Assembly (NCBI GenBank): GCA_016742175.1 | Contig: JACVCH010000019.1 | Coordinates: forward strand, 1-64,000 | DNA: 64,000 nucleotides | Direction: 5' to 3' | Origin: Rhizobiaceae bacterium | Lineage (GTDB): Bacteria; Pseudomonadota; Alphaproteobacteria; Rhizobiales; Rhizobiaceae | Shown: in pieces, positions 25,536 to 35,742 of the stretch | How the letters are laid out: every line of letters starts with the position of its first letter | How positions within the stretch are numbered: position 1 is the stretch's first letter | Notes under the pieces: model-generated | Told to the model about the DNA's origin: nothing | The model's input: only the letters and a program-made list of their open reading frames with translations | The model's database searches: none | Position numbers and translations under genes: made by a program

Positions 25536-26525
25536 TCAATTCCGCGTGACGAAGTCGGCCGGATCGAACTCGTAATGGGTCGAGCAGAACTCGCACGAGA
25601 CCTTGATCCTGCCGTCCTCGATGCTGTCGGAGATTTCCTCGTCCGTGAAACCGTCGAGGATGCCGCGGATTTTCTCGCGCGAGCAGGAGCAATCGTCGAC
25701 AACGCCCGAGCCCTCGAAGACGTGGACGCCGTGCTCGTGGAAGAGCCGGTAGAGAAGCCGCTCGGGACCGACCGTCGGATCGATCAGTTCGTCCGCCTCG
25801 ATGGTGGAGACGAGCGCCTGCACCTCGGCCCACGCATCGTCGGTCGGATCGGGAATGTCGCCATTGTCACCGTCGCCGCCCGGAAGATCAGGCAGACGCA
25901 GGCGCTCCGGCGCCTCGGGCAGGAACTGCGAGAGCAGGCCGCCGGAGCGCCAGTGGCCGTCGAAGCCGTTCTGCCCCTTCACCATCTGGCGCGCGACCGA
26001 CAGGCGTACTTCGGTCGGGATCTGCTCCGACTGGCGGAAATAGGTGCGCGCGGCATCTTCGAGCGAGGTCGAGTCGAGCTGCACAATGCCCTGGTAGCGC
26101 TGCATGTGCTGGCCCTGGTCGATGGTCAGCGCCAGGACGCCCTTGCCGAGAAGATCGGCGGGGGACGCCTTGCCGGCCTTGCTGGCCTCGGCGACACGCT
26201 CGGCGTCGAAGCTGGCATAGGCGCGCAGCGAGCCGGGGGTGGTGAAGTCGGCGACGAGCATGTCCACGGGCCCGTCCGAGCGGGTCTGGAGGATGAACTT
26301 GCCGTCGAACTTGAGCGAGGTGCCGAGAAGCACGGTGAGCGTCATCGCCTCGGCGAGAAGTCGCGCGACGGGCTCGGGATAATCGTGCCGGCCGAGGATC
26401 GCGTCGAGAATCGGTCCGAGCTGGACGACGCGGCCGCGCGCATCGAGCGGGGCGACCTGAAACGGAACGACGGTGTCGTCACCGGCGAAACCGAAATCGC
26501 CGAGCTTTGCGTGCGGTGCAGTCAC
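25536..26525 (-). CDS. hslO: Hsp33 redox-regulated chaperone
   Basis: Encodes 329 residues from GTG 26525 (AGGAATG upstream); earlier in-frame ATG has no ribosome site. Hsp33 is a cytosolic holdase switched on by oxidation. The zinc-binding redox switch is present near the C-terminus as C-x-C (DDCSCSREKI) and C-x2-C (VSCEFCSTHYEF), about 28 residues apart. The N-terminal domain has AEAMTLTVLLGTSLKFDGKF. Compared with E. coli it has an acidic insert (LPGGDGDNGDIPDPTDD). Upstream gene of the MliC-like gene. Confidence 0.95.
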   Translation of the reverse strand: MTAPHAKLGDFGFAGDDTVVPFQVAPLDARGRVVQLGPILDAILGRHDYPEPVARLLAEAMTLTVLLGTSLKFDGKFILQTRSDGPVDMLVADFTTPGSLRAYASFDAERVAEASKAGKASPADLLGKGVLALTIDQGQHMQRYQGIVQLDSTSLEDAARTYFRQSEQIPTEVRLSVARQMVKGQNGFDGHWRSGGLLSQFLPEAPERLRLPDLPGGDGDNGDIPDPTDDAWAEVQALVSTIEADELIDPTVGPERLLYRLFHEHGVHVFEGSGVVDDCSCSREKIRGILDGFTDEEISDSIEDGRIKVSCEFCSTHYEFDPADFVTRN

Positions 26526-26631
26526 GGGAACATTCCTATCCTCGGGCCGACGCGATATCCGCGCGCTGCGCCCGCTGGCCAAGCCAGGTCTATCCATGTT
26601 GCCCGGCAGATAGGTGCCGGGCCGCGTTCAA

Positions 26632-27549
26632 TCAAGCGCCGAAGCACCAGGCGAGCACGGCCTTCTGGGCGTGCAGCCGGTTCTCCGCCTCGTCGAAGAC
26701 GACCGAATTCGGCCCGTCGATGACCTCGTCCGTCACCTCCTCGCCGCGATGGGCGGGCAGGCAGTGCATGAAGAGCGCGTCGGGCTTCGCCCCGGCCATC
26801 AGCTTGGCGTTGACCTGATAGGGCTGGAAGACGTTGTGGCCGCGCGCGCGATGCTCCTGGTTCATCGAGACCCAGGTGTCGGTGACGATGCAATCGGCGC
26901 CCGAAACCGCCGCATCCGCGCTGTCGTGGAATTCGATGCGGCCGCCATTGGCCTTCGACCAGTCGACGAATTTCGCATCCGGCTCGCTGCCCGCCGGGAC
27001 GGCGATGTTGAGCCGGAAATTGAAGCGCGCCGAGGCTTCGGCCAAAGAGTGCAATACGTTGTTGCCGTCACCGGTCCAGGCGAAGAGCTTGTCCTCGACC
27101 GGGCCGCGATGCTCCTCGAAGGTCATCAGATCCGCCATGATCTGGCACGGATGCGTGTCGTCGGTCAGGCCGTTGATGACCGGGATGGTCGCGTGTTCGG
27201 TCATCTCCAGGAGACGATCGTGTTCGGTGGTTCGCATCATGATCGCGTCGACATAGCGCGAGAGGACGCGCGCGGTGTCGGCGATCGTCTCGGAGCGGCC
27301 GAGTTGCATCTCGGTGCCCGTCAGCATCAGCGTCTCGCCGCCGAGCTGGCGCATGCCGACGTCGAAGGAGACGCGCGTGCGGGTCGACGGCTTGTCGAAG
27401 ATCATCGCCAGCACCTTGCCTTCCAGCGGCCGCTCGCGCTCGCCCGCCTTGAGGCGCGTCTTGCGCGCGCGCGCGTCGTCCAGGATGGCGCGCAGGTCAC
27501 CCGATGCGATGGCGGAAAGGTCGGTGAAGTGCCGGAATGCAGGAGCCAT
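26632..27549 (-). CDS. argF: Ornithine carbamoyltransferase
   Basis: Encodes 305 residues. Makes citrulline from ornithine and carbamoyl phosphate in arginine synthesis. All sequence landmarks present: carbamoyl-phosphate loop [34 protein letters not shown], and the catalytic [13 protein letters not shown]. The start at 27549 lies 11 bases after the argD stop, so argD-argF form an operon. A GC-rich hairpin (about 26600-26622, GCCCGGCA/TGCCGGGC) follows the stop but has no T run. Confidence 0.96.
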   Translation of the reverse strand: MAPAFRHFTDLSAIASGDLRAILDDARARKTRLKAGERERPLEGKVLAMIFDKPSTRTRVSFDVGMRQLGGETLMLTGTEMQLGRSETIADTARVLSRYVDAIMMRTTEHDRLLEMTEHATIPVINGLTDDTHPCQIMADLMTFEEHRGPVEDKLFAWTGDGNNVLHSLAEASARFNFRLNIAVPAGSEPDAKFVDWSKANGGRIEFHDSADAAVSGADCIVTDTWVSMNQEHRARGHNVFQPYQVNAKLMAGAKPDALFMHCLPAHRGEEVTDEVIDGPNSVVFDEAENRLHAQKAVLAWCFGA

Positions 27550-27560
27550 GGTCTCGTTTC

Positions 27561-28763
27561 TCAGGCGGCCGAGCCGGCCTTGCGCACGGGGAGCGCGAGG
27601 TCCGATGCGGCGTCGCGGATCGCCTCGACGGCGATGCGGATTTCCTCGTCGGTGACGTTGAGCGGCGGCAGCAGCCGGACGACGTTGTCGCCGGCCGGGA
27701 CCGCAAGGAAATTGTGTCGTCGGAAGGCGAGGTTCACTTCGCCATTGGGCAGCCGGCACTTGAGGCCGAGCATGAGGCCGGACCCACGCACGGTCTCGAA
27801 CACATCCGGGAACTCGTCGACGACGGAGGCGAGCGACTGCTTCAAAAGCAGGGACTTGCGCTTGACCTCGTCGAGGAAGCCCTCTGCGAGGACGACGTCG
27901 AGCACGGCGTTGCCGACCGCCATCGCGAGCGGATTGCCGCCGAAAGTGGTGCCGTGGACGCCCGGCACAATGCCGGACGCGGCCTCGTCGCTCGCCAGGC
28001 ACGCGGCCATCGGAAATCCGCCGCCGATGCCCTTGGCGATCGCCATGATATCGGGCGCGACGCCCGACCATTGATAAGCGAAGAGCTTGCCGGTGCGGCC
28101 GATGCCGCACTGGACCTCGTCATAGATCAGGAGCAGGCCGTGCTTTTCGCAAAGGCCGCGCAGGCGGGCGAGCATGTCGGCTTCGACCGGCCGGATGCCG
28201 CCCTCGCCCTGCACCGGCTCGATCAGGATCGCGGCGGTTTCCTCGGTGATCGCCTTTTCGAGGGCTTCGAGGTCGCCAAACGGCACCTGGTCGAAGCCCT
28301 GCACCTTCGGGCCGAAGCCTTCGAGATATTTCGGCTGGCCACCGGCCGCGATCGTCGCCAGCGTGCGGCCGTGGAAGGCGCCCTCGATGGTGATGATCCG
28401 GTAGCGCTCGGGATGACCCTTGGAATAGTGGTAGCGGCGCGCGGTCTTGATCGCGCATTCGAGCGCCTCGGCGCCGGAATTGGCGAAGAACACCTTGTCG
28501 GCGAAAGTCGCGTCGGTGAGGCGCTCGGCAAGGCGCGTCTGCTCTGGCACCTCATAGAGGTTGGAGACGTGCCACAGCTTCTCGGCCTGCGCCTTCAGCG
28601 TCTCGACGAGATGGGGATGCGAATGGCCGAGCGAATTGACCGCGATGCCGGCCGCGAAATCCAGATAGCGCTCGCCGTCGTCCGTGTAGAGCCAGACGCC
28701 CTCGCCACGCTCGAAGCGCAGCGGCACACGGTTGTAGGTATCGAAAAGGGCCGAACCGCCCAT
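27561..28763 (-). CDS. argD: Acetylornithine aminotransferase
   Basis: Encodes 400 residues. Converts N-acetylglutamate semialdehyde to N-acetylornithine; members often also serve as succinyldiaminopimelate aminotransferase. Class III PLP fold: [40 protein letters not shown] and Schiff-base Lys244 in [12 protein letters not shown], then [10 protein letters not shown]. The start at 28763 has GGAGTGAGGCC upstream. A 61-base leader begins with a terminator-like hairpin (see that entry). First gene of argD-argF. Confidence 0.95.
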   Translation of the reverse strand: MGGSALFDTYNRVPLRFERGEGVWLYTDDGERYLDFAAGIAVNSLGHSHPHLVETLKAQAEKLWHVSNLYEVPEQTRLAERLTDATFADKVFFANSGAEALECAIKTARRYHYSKGHPERYRIITIEGAFHGRTLATIAAGGQPKYLEGFGPKVQGFDQVPFGDLEALEKAITEETAAILIEPVQGEGGIRPVEADMLARLRGLCEKHGLLLIYDEVQCGIGRTGKLFAYQWSGVAPDIMAIAKGIGGGFPMAACLASDEAASGIVPGVHGTTFGGNPLAMAVGNAVLDVVLAEGFLDEVKRKSLLLKQSLASVVDEFPDVFETVRGSGLMLGLKCRLPNGEVNLAFRRHNFLAVPAGDNVVRLLPPLNVTDEEIRIAVEAIRDAASDLALPVRKAGSAA

Positions 28764-28790
28764 GGCCTCACTCCATCCGGGGACGCGATC

Positions 28791-28818
28791 AAAAACAAAA
28801 AATCCGCCTCGAGGGCGG
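28791..28818 (-). terminator. Terminator-like hairpin in the argD leader
   Basis: On the minus strand CCGCC-CTCGA-GGCGG (28818 to 28804) is followed by ATTTTTTGTTTTT (28803 to 28791). It begins only about 6 bases after the predicted transcription start and 28 bases before the argD ATG. It looks like an intrinsic terminator or attenuator. Confidence 0.55.
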
Positions 28819-28830
28819 CTTCTGTCCGTC

Positions 28831-28859
28831 TTTATCAGCGTTCGCGGGCGCGCTGTCAA
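28831..28859 (-). promoter_or_regulatory. Promoter of argD-argF
   Basis: Minus strand TTGACA (28859 to 28854), 17 bases, GATAAA (28836 to 28831): near-consensus housekeeping promoter. Predicted start near 28824, leaving a leader of about 60 bases. Part of the 384-base gap 28764-29147, whose other half holds the gcrA upstream region. Confidence 0.7.
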
Positions 28860-28970
28860 TTCTTTGGAACGCAGCGTCACCCGGCTGCAACACCGATGCC
28901 TGCAAGCCCGATATCGCGCGACAGATCGGTGACAGACGAAGTGCCCAAGTTGGGGAAAACCGAAAAAACA

Positions 28971-29121
28971 GAATCGGTGTGTCCGGCCGACTCTTGTCAC
29001 CGAGTCAGCGCATATTGTAGTTTCGGGCCAGTAAAGAACTAGATTTCGTGCGGCGGATCTAATCACCAAGCTCAACGCGGTGCCCACTCGGCAGTTGCCG
29101 GGCGGGAACGGATTCGGATTC
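28971..29121 (+). promoter_or_regulatory. Cluster of five GANTC sites upstream of gcrA
   Basis: GANTC occurs at 28971, 28989, 29002, 29111 and 29117, five times in 151 bases; about one per 256 bases or fewer is expected in GC-rich DNA. GACTC and GAGTC at 28989-29006 form an inverted pair. GANTC is the substrate of the cell-cycle methyltransferase CcrM, and GcrA itself acts through methylated GANTC promoters. Confidence 0.6.
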
Positions 29122-29147
29122 CGCACCTCACTTAGGAGCGTGTCGCC

Positions 29148-29645
29148 ATGAACTGGACCGACGAGCGGGTGGAACTTCTCAAGAAGCTGTGGTCGGAAGG
29201 CCTCAGCGCCAGCCAGATCGCAACCCAGCTCGGTGGCGTCAGCCGCAACGCGGTCATCGGCAAGGTGCACCGCCTGAAGCTGTCCGGCCGCGGCCGCGCC
29301 TCTTCCGCCACCCCGCGGCCGAAGAAGACCGCGCCGTCCGCCCCCAAGGCGCCGCGCCCGAGCCGCCCGGTGACGACCACGATCGGCGCCACCGCGTTGC
29401 AGGCCCGCTTCGACGCGCAGCCGGAGGCCGCGCCCGCGCCGCGCATCTCGAGCGTCGTCGTGCCGCTGTCGCGCAATCTCAAGCTGATCGAACTGTCGGA
29501 ACGGACCTGCAAATGGCCCAACGGCGATCCGCTGGCCGAGGAATTCTCGTTCTGCGGCAACGATGTCGGCGATTGCGGCCCTTACTGCGCCTATCATTCG
29601 CGCGTCGCCTATCAGCCGGTCGCCGAGCGCCGCCGTCGCGGCTAA
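29148..29645 (+). CDS. gcrA: Cell-cycle regulator GcrA
   Basis: Encodes 165 residues. GcrA binds RNA polymerase sigma-70 and GANTC-methylated promoters and drives S-phase genes in alphaproteobacteria. The N-terminal helix-turn-helix [48 protein letters not shown] is nearly invariant. A Pro/Ala-rich basic linker follows (about 50-105), and the C-terminal sigma-binding domain has [13 protein letters not shown] and [31 protein letters not shown] precedes the ATG. Stop abuts phoU. Confidence 0.96.
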   Translation: MNWTDERVELLKKLWSEGLSASQIATQLGGVSRNAVIGKVHRLKLSGRGRASSATPRPKKTAPSAPKAPRPSRPVTTTIGATALQARFDAQPEAAPAPRISSVVVPLSRNLKLIELSERTCKWPNGDPLAEEFSFCGNDVGDCGPYCAYHSRVAYQPVAERRRRG

Positions 29646-29647
29646 GC

Positions 29648-30376
29648 TTACTGCGCCGCGAACCGCGCGGCGTCCATCACCACGCGATGGCTTTCGTCCA
29701 CCTTGGGACGCTCCGGCGGCAATTGCTCGCCCGTGACGATGAAATAGACCGTCTCGACGATGTTGGTGGCGTGATCGCCGATGCGCTCGATGTTCTTCGC
29801 GCAGAACAAAAGATGCGTGCAGGCGGTGATGTTGCGCGGGTCCTCCATCATATAGGTCAGGAGTTCGCGGAAAAGCGAAGTGTACATCGCGTCGATCTGC
29901 TCGTCGCGGTCGCGGATGAAGGGCACGCGCTCGACCGAGCGGGTCGCGTAGAGATCGAGCACATCCTTGAGTTGCGTCAGCGCCAGGTCCGACAGGGCTT
30001 CGAGCCCGCGGAAGAGCCGCGGCGGCTGGCGCGTCTCGGCAATGGCGCCGACGCGCTTGCCGATGTTCTTGCCCATGTCGCCGACGCGCTCCAGATCGGC
30101 CGCGATGCGGATGGCGCTGAGGATTTCGCGCAGGTCGCCCGCCATCGGCTGGCGGCGCGCAATGAGCGCGACCGCCTTCTCGTCGATCTCGCGATGCGCC
30201 TCGTCGAGCGCCTTGTCCGCCTCGACGACATGGCGCGCCAGCGTCAAGTCGGAATTGACGAGGGCCGCGACCGCCTGCTCGACCAGACGCTCGGCCTGGC
30301 CGCCCATGGCGGCGATCCGCGCGCCGAGCCTGGCCAGTTCCTCGTCATAGGCGCGGACGATGTGACCCGACGACAT
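29648..30376 (-). CDS. phoU: Phosphate signalling protein PhoU
   Basis: Encodes 242 residues, two three-helix PhoU repeats (about 15-110 and 120-220). Metal-binding E/D-x3-D motifs are visible: [16 protein letters not shown] in the first repeat and [12 protein letters not shown] in the second. It couples the Pst transporter to PhoR and represses the Pho regulon at high phosphate. In most rhizobia phoU lies between pstB and phoB; here no pst or phoB gene is adjacent, while phoR is 4 kb away on the other strand. Convergent with gcrA. Confidence 0.94.
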   Translation of the reverse strand: MSSGHIVRAYDEELARLGARIAAMGGQAERLVEQAVAALVNSDLTLARHVVEADKALDEAHREIDEKAVALIARRQPMAGDLREILSAIRIAADLERVGDMGKNIGKRVGAIAETRQPPRLFRGLEALSDLALTQLKDVLDLYATRSVERVPFIRDRDEQIDAMYTSLFRELLTYMMEDPRNITACTHLLFCAKNIERIGDHATNIVETVYFIVTGEQLPPERPKVDESHRVVMDAARFAAQ

Positions 30377-30484
30377 GGCATTGCTCCAGAATCAGTTTCG
30401 CCCAGCCTACGAGTTGGACATGACGGAAAAAAGAAGAACCCGCCTATGGACGGTCGCAACGACGCCGCGCACAAGGAAAAGTTG

Positions 30485-30535
30485 TTGCGTGACATCAGTT
30501 TGAACCCATACTATTGTTTTGAACCGGTTTCAAAA
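30485..30535 (+). promoter_or_regulatory. Promoter and dyad upstream of the LuxR solo
   Basis: TTGCGT (30485-30490), 18 bases, TACTAT (30509-30514) is a weak promoter. Immediately after it TTTTGAA (30517-30523) and TTCAAAA (30529-30535) form a 7-bp-arm dyad around CCGGT, ending 11 bases before the GTG. It may be an autoregulatory operator. Confidence 0.45.
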
Positions 30536-30546
30536 GGGCATCGGCC

Positions 30547-31278
30547 GTGCGCTCCTTCGACGAGACGCTTCAATTCGTATCCGACCTCCAAGCCGCCCAT
30601 GCCATCGATGCCGTTCGCAACAAGTTCCTGTCGCTGACCTCGCTCTACGGGCTCGACCGGGTGCTGGTCGGAACGCTGCCGGACAGCGGGCTCGGGCCCG
30701 AGGAGCAGAAGGCCCACGTGCTGATGCATAGCTGGCCGGACGAATGGCTCGACCACTATGCCGGCGAGGATTATCTCGAATGCGACCCGCTGGCCGACAT
30801 GCTGCGCAACGGCACGGCGCCCGTCACCTGGAAGGGGCCCGCGGGCCTGCCCGGCGTATCGGCGCGCGCGCAACTCATGTTCGACGAGGCGCGCGAGTTC
30901 GACATCAAGGAAGGCATGGTCCTGCCGATCGTCACCCTCGAAGGCACGGTCGTCTTCGCCTCCCTCTCCGGCACCAATCTCGACATCAACCCGCTCGAGA
31001 TCGGCACTTTGCAGCTTGCGACGACCCATGCTGTGACGCGGGCGCTGCAATTGACGGAGATGGCCAAGGCGCAGCGCAGCCGCCCGGAACTGACCGCACG
31101 GGAGCGCGAGTGCATCCGCTGGGCCGCGCTCGGCAAGTCGGAATGGGAGATTTCGCAGATCCTCGGCATTTCCGAACACACGTCGGAAAAGCACCTCCTC
31201 AGCGCCAAGACGAAACTCGGCGCCGTGAACCGCGTGCAGGCGGTGGCCGAAGCCATCCGGCTTGGCTACATCACCTGA
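30547..31278 (+). CDS. LuxR-family regulator with autoinducer-binding domain (solo)
   Basis: Encodes 243 residues from GTG 30547 (AAAAGGG upstream). The N-terminal acyl-homoserine-lactone domain (about 20-165) keeps the hallmark residues of the pocket: Trp and Tyr in EWLDHYAGEDY, Asp-Pro in LECDPLADML, Trp in APVTW, and Gly in FDIKEGMVLPI. The C-terminal DNA-binding domain is LTARERECIRWAALGKS, EISQILGISEHTSEKHLLSA. No luxI-type synthase is in the window, so it is a solo or works with a distant synthase. It is followed by a glycosyltransferase gene on the same strand 213 bases away. Confidence 0.88.
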   Translation: MRSFDETLQFVSDLQAAHAIDAVRNKFLSLTSLYGLDRVLVGTLPDSGLGPEEQKAHVLMHSWPDEWLDHYAGEDYLECDPLADMLRNGTAPVTWKGPAGLPGVSARAQLMFDEAREFDIKEGMVLPIVTLEGTVVFASLSGTNLDINPLEIGTLQLATTHAVTRALQLTEMAKAQRSRPELTARERECIRWAALGKSEWEISQILGISEHTSEKHLLSAKTKLGAVNRVQAVAEAIRLGYIT

Positions 31279-31491
31279 AATTGGGCAAACGACGGGCCAG
31301 AAAGTCCGGAATTTCGCATTAGGCCATAGTCGTACAAGTCAACATGGGCGATCTGTCGTTTTCGACTGGACAACATTACGCCCTAAACCTAACGTTGCAG
31401 AAACTTGTAGTTGGGGCGACGTGGGCGGGGCCGTCATGACGATCGTATCGGTGCGCGGGCAGGGCCCTGCCTTGTTCGGGATGGCCTAGGC

Positions 31492-33525
31492 ATGCTCGAC
31501 CGGGCAGGGAACGGCAGCGCCGTCGGCGAGGCCGCTGCCCATCAACCCTCGACCATTGCGGCAGGCGCCTGGAACGTCGATCAGCGCCAGTCTTCAGCCC
31601 AATCTTCGCCGCAGCCTTCTCCCTGGCGCAGGCTGGGCCATGCCCTCGGCATCGCGCCCGCCGATCTTGCCGCGGCGTCGGCAAGATGCAGGACCAACGG
31701 AACCAGCATCGCCGCCGAATTGATCGCCGCGCAGGCGATTACCGAAGAAGGGTTCTGCCGGGCGCTCGCGCAGATGCTCGACTTGCCCTTCCTCGAGAGG
31801 GTCGAGCCGGCGCTGATCGTCATGCGCAGGGCGGTGCGCTTCGAGGCGCTCGCGAAAGCCGGTGATCTGCCGCCCGTCTTCTACTATTCCCACGAAGTGC
31901 CGCTGCTGTTGATCGCCCCGATCAACGCCTCGCTGGCCGACCTCGTGCGGATGATCGAGGGCAAGTCCGAACTCCGGCACAGGATGCGGATCGTCACGCC
32001 GACGCGCCTGCGGCGCGCGATCCAGGCGCGCAGCCAGGCCTCGCTGATGCGCGAGGCCGTCTGCGGCCTTGCCGACGCCGCGCCCTCCATGTCGGCCCGT
32101 ACGGTGCTGGCAGGTCGGCAGGGCTTCGTCCTCGGCCTCGCGACAGCCGGCCTCCTGACGTTCGCCGCGCTCGATTTCGGCCTTCTGGCAACGATCCTCC
32201 ACGTCGGCGGCAGTCTCGCCTTTCTTGCCTGCGTGCTGCTGCGCGTTGCGGCGGCGATGTCGGCGAAGCCGTTGAAACTGGCACGGTTCGACTCGGCCGA
32301 TCCCGGCCGGTTGCCGATCTATTCAGTGCTCGTCGCGCTCCGCAACGAGGCCGAAATTGTGCCGGAGCTTCTGGTCGCGCTCGGCAAGCTCGACTGGCCG
32401 CGCGCGAAGCTGGAGATCAAGCTGATCTGCGAAAGCGACGACCCGGCGACGCGGGCGGCGCTGGCCGCGCACGAGCTTCACCCATGCGTCGAGGTGCTGG
32501 TGGTGCCGGCTGGCAATCCGCGCACCAAGCCCAAGGCGCTGGCCTTCGCGTTGCCCCAGTGCAAGGGCGAGTTCGTGGTGCTCTACGATGCCGAGGACCG
32601 GCCGCATCCGATGCAGCTTCGCGAGGCATGGGACAGGTTCAGCCGCAGCGATGGCGATTTGGCCTGCCTCCAGGCGCCGCTCGTCATCTCCCGGTCGCGG
32701 GCGCTCCTTCCGCGCCTCTTCGCGCTCGAATATGCTGCGCTCTTCCGCGGGCTCCTGCCGCGGCTCGCCGCGTGGAAAGCGCTGATCCCGCTGGGTGGTA
32801 CGTCGAACCATTTCCGCCGCGATGCACTCGAGGCCGTCGGCGGCTGGGATCCCTACAACGTCACCGAGGATGCCGATCTCGGCCTGCGCCTGACGCGCTG
32901 CGGCTACCGGATCGGCATGATCACCCGGCCGACGCACGAGGCGGCGCCTGCCGACTACGAGACCTGGCTGCCGCAACGCACGCGCTGGTTCAAGGGCTGG
33001 ATGCAGACCTGGCTGGTCCACATGCGCGCCCCGCGCGAACTGATGCGCGATCTGGGGCTGCGTAATTTCGTCCTGATGCAGATCCTGTTTGCCGGCATGG
33101 TCGTGTCCGCGCTCGCGCACGTGTTCTTCGTCGTGACAATCATCGCGCTCGCAACCATCCTCCTTTTGAACGGCAATATGCCGACCCACCACGCCGCGAT
33201 CCTGGCGCTGGACATCTTCAACGTGGCCGCAGGCTATGCCGCGTTTCTCGTTCTGGGGCGGCGCGCGCTCGCGCCTTCCGAGCGGCCGGGCTTCTGGAAG
33301 GTCGCGATCGCGACGCCACTTTATTGGCTTGCTCTTTCGCATGGGGCGTGGCGGGCGGTTTGGCATCTCATCCGCCGGCCGCACCATTGGGAAAAGACGC
33401 CGCATCCGCCGACGCGAAAGCTCGTGCGGCGGGAGACGACGATCGAATTCCAGACTGCCGCATCAGCGGCAGCCAATGGACCGCTCAACGCGGCAGCGGG
33501 TTTGCCGAGCGGTAGTCCGCGATGA
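31492..33525 (+). CDS. Membrane glycosyltransferase family 2 with type II secretion-like N-terminal domain
   Basis: Encodes 677 residues. Residues about 45-190 resemble the GspE/MshE N-terminal domain ([41 protein letters not shown], an arrangement seen in c-di-GMP-binding MshEN). Two membrane helices follow (about 208-256). A GT2 catalytic domain (about 270-500) has [30 protein letters not shown] (metal-binding acid pair), [32 protein letters not shown] (GGTSNHF, TEDADL) and [13 protein letters not shown] (QxxRW), typical of processive beta-glycan synthases. C-terminal helices follow. Likely makes or exports an exopolysaccharide. Start is uncertain (weak ribosome site). Its last 41 bases overlap ppk2, tail to tail. 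Confidence 0.85.
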   Translation: MLDRAGNGSAVGEAAAHQPSTIAAGAWNVDQRQSSAQSSPQPSPWRRLGHALGIAPADLAAASARCRTNGTSIAAELIAAQAITEEGFCRALAQMLDLPFLERVEPALIVMRRAVRFEALAKAGDLPPVFYYSHEVPLLLIAPINASLADLVRMIEGKSELRHRMRIVTPTRLRRAIQARSQASLMREAVCGLADAAPSMSARTVLAGRQGFVLGLATAGLLTFAALDFGLLATILHVGGSLAFLACVLLRVAAAMSAKPLKLARFDSADPGRLPIYSVLVALRNEAEIVPELLVALGKLDWPRAKLEIKLICESDDPATRAALAAHELHPCVEVLVVPAGNPRTKPKALAFALPQCKGEFVVLYDAEDRPHPMQLREAWDRFSRSDGDLACLQAPLVISRSRALLPRLFALEYAALFRGLLPRLAAWKALIPLGGTSNHFRRDALEAVGGWDPYNVTEDADLGLRLTRCGYRIGMITRPTHEAAPADYETWLPQRTRWFKGWMQTWLVHMRAPRELMRDLGLRNFVLMQILFAGMVVSALAHVFFVVTIIALATILLLNGNMPTHHAAILALDIFNVAAGYAAFLVLGRRALAPSERPGFWKVAIATPLYWLALSHGAWRAVWHLIRRPHHWEKTPHPPTRKLVRRETTIEFQTAASAAANGPLNAAAGLPSGSPR

Positions 33526-34387
33526 TGCTCGCATCGAGCTCTTCGATCGCATCCATGTCGCGGCCCTCGTAGGGCAAGGCGCGCAGGATGCGCGCCATCA
33601 CCGCCAGCCGGGCACGGCGCTTGTCGTTCGCCCGCACGACGATCCACGGCGCGGCCTGGCTGTGGGTCCGCTCAAGCATCGCGTCGCGCGCGTCGGTATA
33701 GTCGTCCCAGCGCGACATGCCGGCGACGTCGATCGGCGAGAATTTCCACGTCTTCAACGGGTCATGGCGGCGGTCATGGAAGCGCTTGAGCTGCGTTTCG
33801 TGCGAAATGTTCAGCCAGAACTTGAAGAGGTGGATGCCGTCGTCGACGAGCGTCGCCTCGAAGGTCGGCACTTCACGAAAGAATTTTTCGGTCTCCGCCG
33901 GGCTGCAAAAGCCCATCACCGGCTCGACGACGCCGCGATTGTACCAGGAGCGATCGAAGGTGACGAACTCGCCGTCGGTCGGAAAATGGGCGACGTAGCG
34001 CTGGAAATACCACTGGCCGCGCTCGACCTCGGAGGGCTTCGTCAGCGCGACATTGCGCGCCGTGCGTGGGTTCATGTAGCGGCGGATGACGAAGATCATG
34101 CCGCCCTTGCCGGCCGCGTCGCGCCCCTCGAACAGGATCATCACCCGTTCGCCGGCTTCCTGCAGCCAGTATTGCAGCTTGACGAGCTCGACCTGCATCT
34201 TGTCGAGCGCGGCCTCGTAGTCCTTCTTCGGCATGCGCTCGGAATAGGGGAAGTCGTCGGCGGTCAGGTGATGGTCGTCGATCCAGTCCGGCAGGTCGGG
34301 GTCGTCGATGTCGAACAGGCGCTCCCGGCCGCGAACATTCAGGCGAACGGGCGCGATCGGATCGCCGGGCAGGAGCGTCGCATTCAT
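33485..34387 (-). CDS. ppk2: Polyphosphate kinase 2
   Basis: Encodes 300 residues. Class I PPK2 enzymes phosphorylate nucleoside diphosphates using polyphosphate. Walker A is [13 protein letters not shown], the lid and Walker [18 protein letters not shown], and the family block [32 protein letters not shown]. Length (300) fits single-domain class I. It has its own divergent position to phoR with 80 bases between and overlaps the glycosyltransferase gene at its end. Proximity to phoR and phoU suggests a phosphate/polyphosphate function, an inference from context. Confidence 0.95.
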   Translation of the reverse strand: MNATLLPGDPIAPVRLNVRGRERLFDIDDPDLPDWIDDHHLTADDFPYSERMPKKDYEAALDKMQVELVKLQYWLQEAGERVMILFEGRDAAGKGGMIFVIRRYMNPRTARNVALTKPSEVERGQWYFQRYVAHFPTDGEFVTFDRSWYNRGVVEPVMGFCSPAETEKFFREVPTFEATLVDDGIHLFKFWLNISHETQLKRFHDRRHDPLKTWKFSPIDVAGMSRWDDYTDARDAMLERTHSQAAPWIVVRANDKRRARLAVMARILRALPYEGRDMDAIEELDASIIADYRSANPLPR

Positions 34388-34467
34388 CGGATATCCTTTC
34401 GATTTTTGGCAAGCATGCTATGTGGGGGCAAGGTTCCGGTCCAGCCGAAGTTCAGCGAGGGGCAAAG

Positions 34468-35742
34468 GTGGCAAGCGACAGTTCCGCATCGTCCCTGTTG
34501 GCCCGGCGATACGCGGCGCGCTGGCGCATGCGGCTGCGCGACAACGCGCTGCTGCTGGCCGTTGCGCTGACGGCAGTCGCGCTTCTCGCCGGTCTTTCGG
34601 GACAGATCGCGGCAGGGCTCGTCGGTGCGCTGGCCGTGCTCGCTGCCGCACTGGCGCCGCGCACCGGCGCTGCAAAGCAGGTCGTTAAAACATCCGCCAC
34701 CACCGCCGCGCCGAGCGATCTGCCGAGCGGACAGGAACTCGCCGCCGCGATCGCCGATCCGCTGATCGTGTGCGACCGGCACGGCGTCGTGCTTTTCGCC
34801 AATGCCGCCGCCTCGCTGGTCTTCGGCCGCATTCACCCAAGCGAACTCATAGCGCTGCGGTTTCGCAGCCCCGAGATGCAGGACCTGATCGGGGCGGCGA
34901 TTGCGGGCCATTCGGTGCAGCCGGTCGACTATGGCGAGCGGGTTCCCATCGAGCGCAGCTTCAAGGTGAGCGTGACGCCGATCGGCGCGGATGGGCGCTT
35001 CGCGCTCCACTTCCGCGACCAGAGCGAGACGCGGCGCATCGACCGGATGCGGGCCGATTTCATCGCCAATGCCAGCCATGAACTACGCACGCCGCTTGCC
35101 TCGATCTCCGGCTTCATCGAGACGCTGCGCGGTCCGGCGCGCAACGATGCCGAGGCGCGCGAGCGCTTCCTGCAGATCATGCACACGCAGACCGGCCGCA
35201 TGGCCCGGCTGATCGACGACCTCCTGTCGCTCTCGCGGCTGGAGATGAAGCCGCTCGCCGGCGCCGGCACCGCGGTCGATCTCGTGGCGCTGACACGCCA
35301 AGTGACGGATTCGCTCGGCCAGATGATCCGCGACAACGAGATGGCGCTGACGCTCGACCTGCCTGCGGAGCCGGTGCGCGTCCTCGTCAATGCCGACGAG
35401 ATCGTCCAGGTCGTCGAGAACCTCGTCGAGAACGCCTGCAAATACGGCCAGTCCGGCAAGCAGCTTCACATCGCGCTTTCGACCGATGCCGAGGAAGCCT
35501 CGCTTTCGGTGCGCGACCACGGCCCCGGCATTCCGGCCGAGCACATTCCGCGCGTGACGGAGCGCTTCTACCGCGTCGATGTCGAGACCAGCCGTGTCCA
35601 AAAGGGTACAGGCCTTGGTCTTGCCATCGTCAAGCATATTCTGACCCGTCACAAGGGGCGGCTGACCATCCGCTCCACGCCCGGCGAAGGCGCGACCTTC
35701 ACGCTTCACCTGCCGCTTGCCAAGGACCCGACGACCCGATGA
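34468..35742 (+). CDS. phoR: Phosphate regulon sensor kinase PhoR
   Basis: Encodes 424 residues from GTG 34468 (GAGGGGC upstream). Two N-terminal membrane helices (about 25-60, little periplasmic loop), a PAS domain (about 88-185, IADPLIVCDRHGVVLFANAAA), HisKA with phosphoacceptor His204 in NASHELRTPLASISGF, and HATPase (LVENACKYGQSG, DHGPGIP, GTGLGLAIVKHILTRH). This is the rhizobial PhoR layout. The usual downstream pst genes are missing; instead an ATGA overlap joins it to a periplasmic binding-protein gene. The response regulator PhoB must be elsewhere. Because family members look alike, a different sensor role is possible. Confidence 0.85.
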   Translation: MASDSSASSLLARRYAARWRMRLRDNALLLAVALTAVALLAGLSGQIAAGLVGALAVLAAALAPRTGAAKQVVKTSATTAAPSDLPSGQELAAAIADPLIVCDRHGVVLFANAAASLVFGRIHPSELIALRFRSPEMQDLIGAAIAGHSVQPVDYGERVPIERSFKVSVTPIGADGRFALHFRDQSETRRIDRMRADFIANASHELRTPLASISGFIETLRGPARNDAEARERFLQIMHTQTGRMARLIDDLLSLSRLEMKPLAGAGTAVDLVALTRQVTDSLGQMIRDNEMALTLDLPAEPVRVLVNADEIVQVVENLVENACKYGQSGKQLHIALSTDAEEASLSVRDHGPGIPAEHIPRVTERFYRVDVETSRVQKGTGLGLAIVKHILTRHKGRLTIRSTPGEGATFTLHLPLAKDPTTR

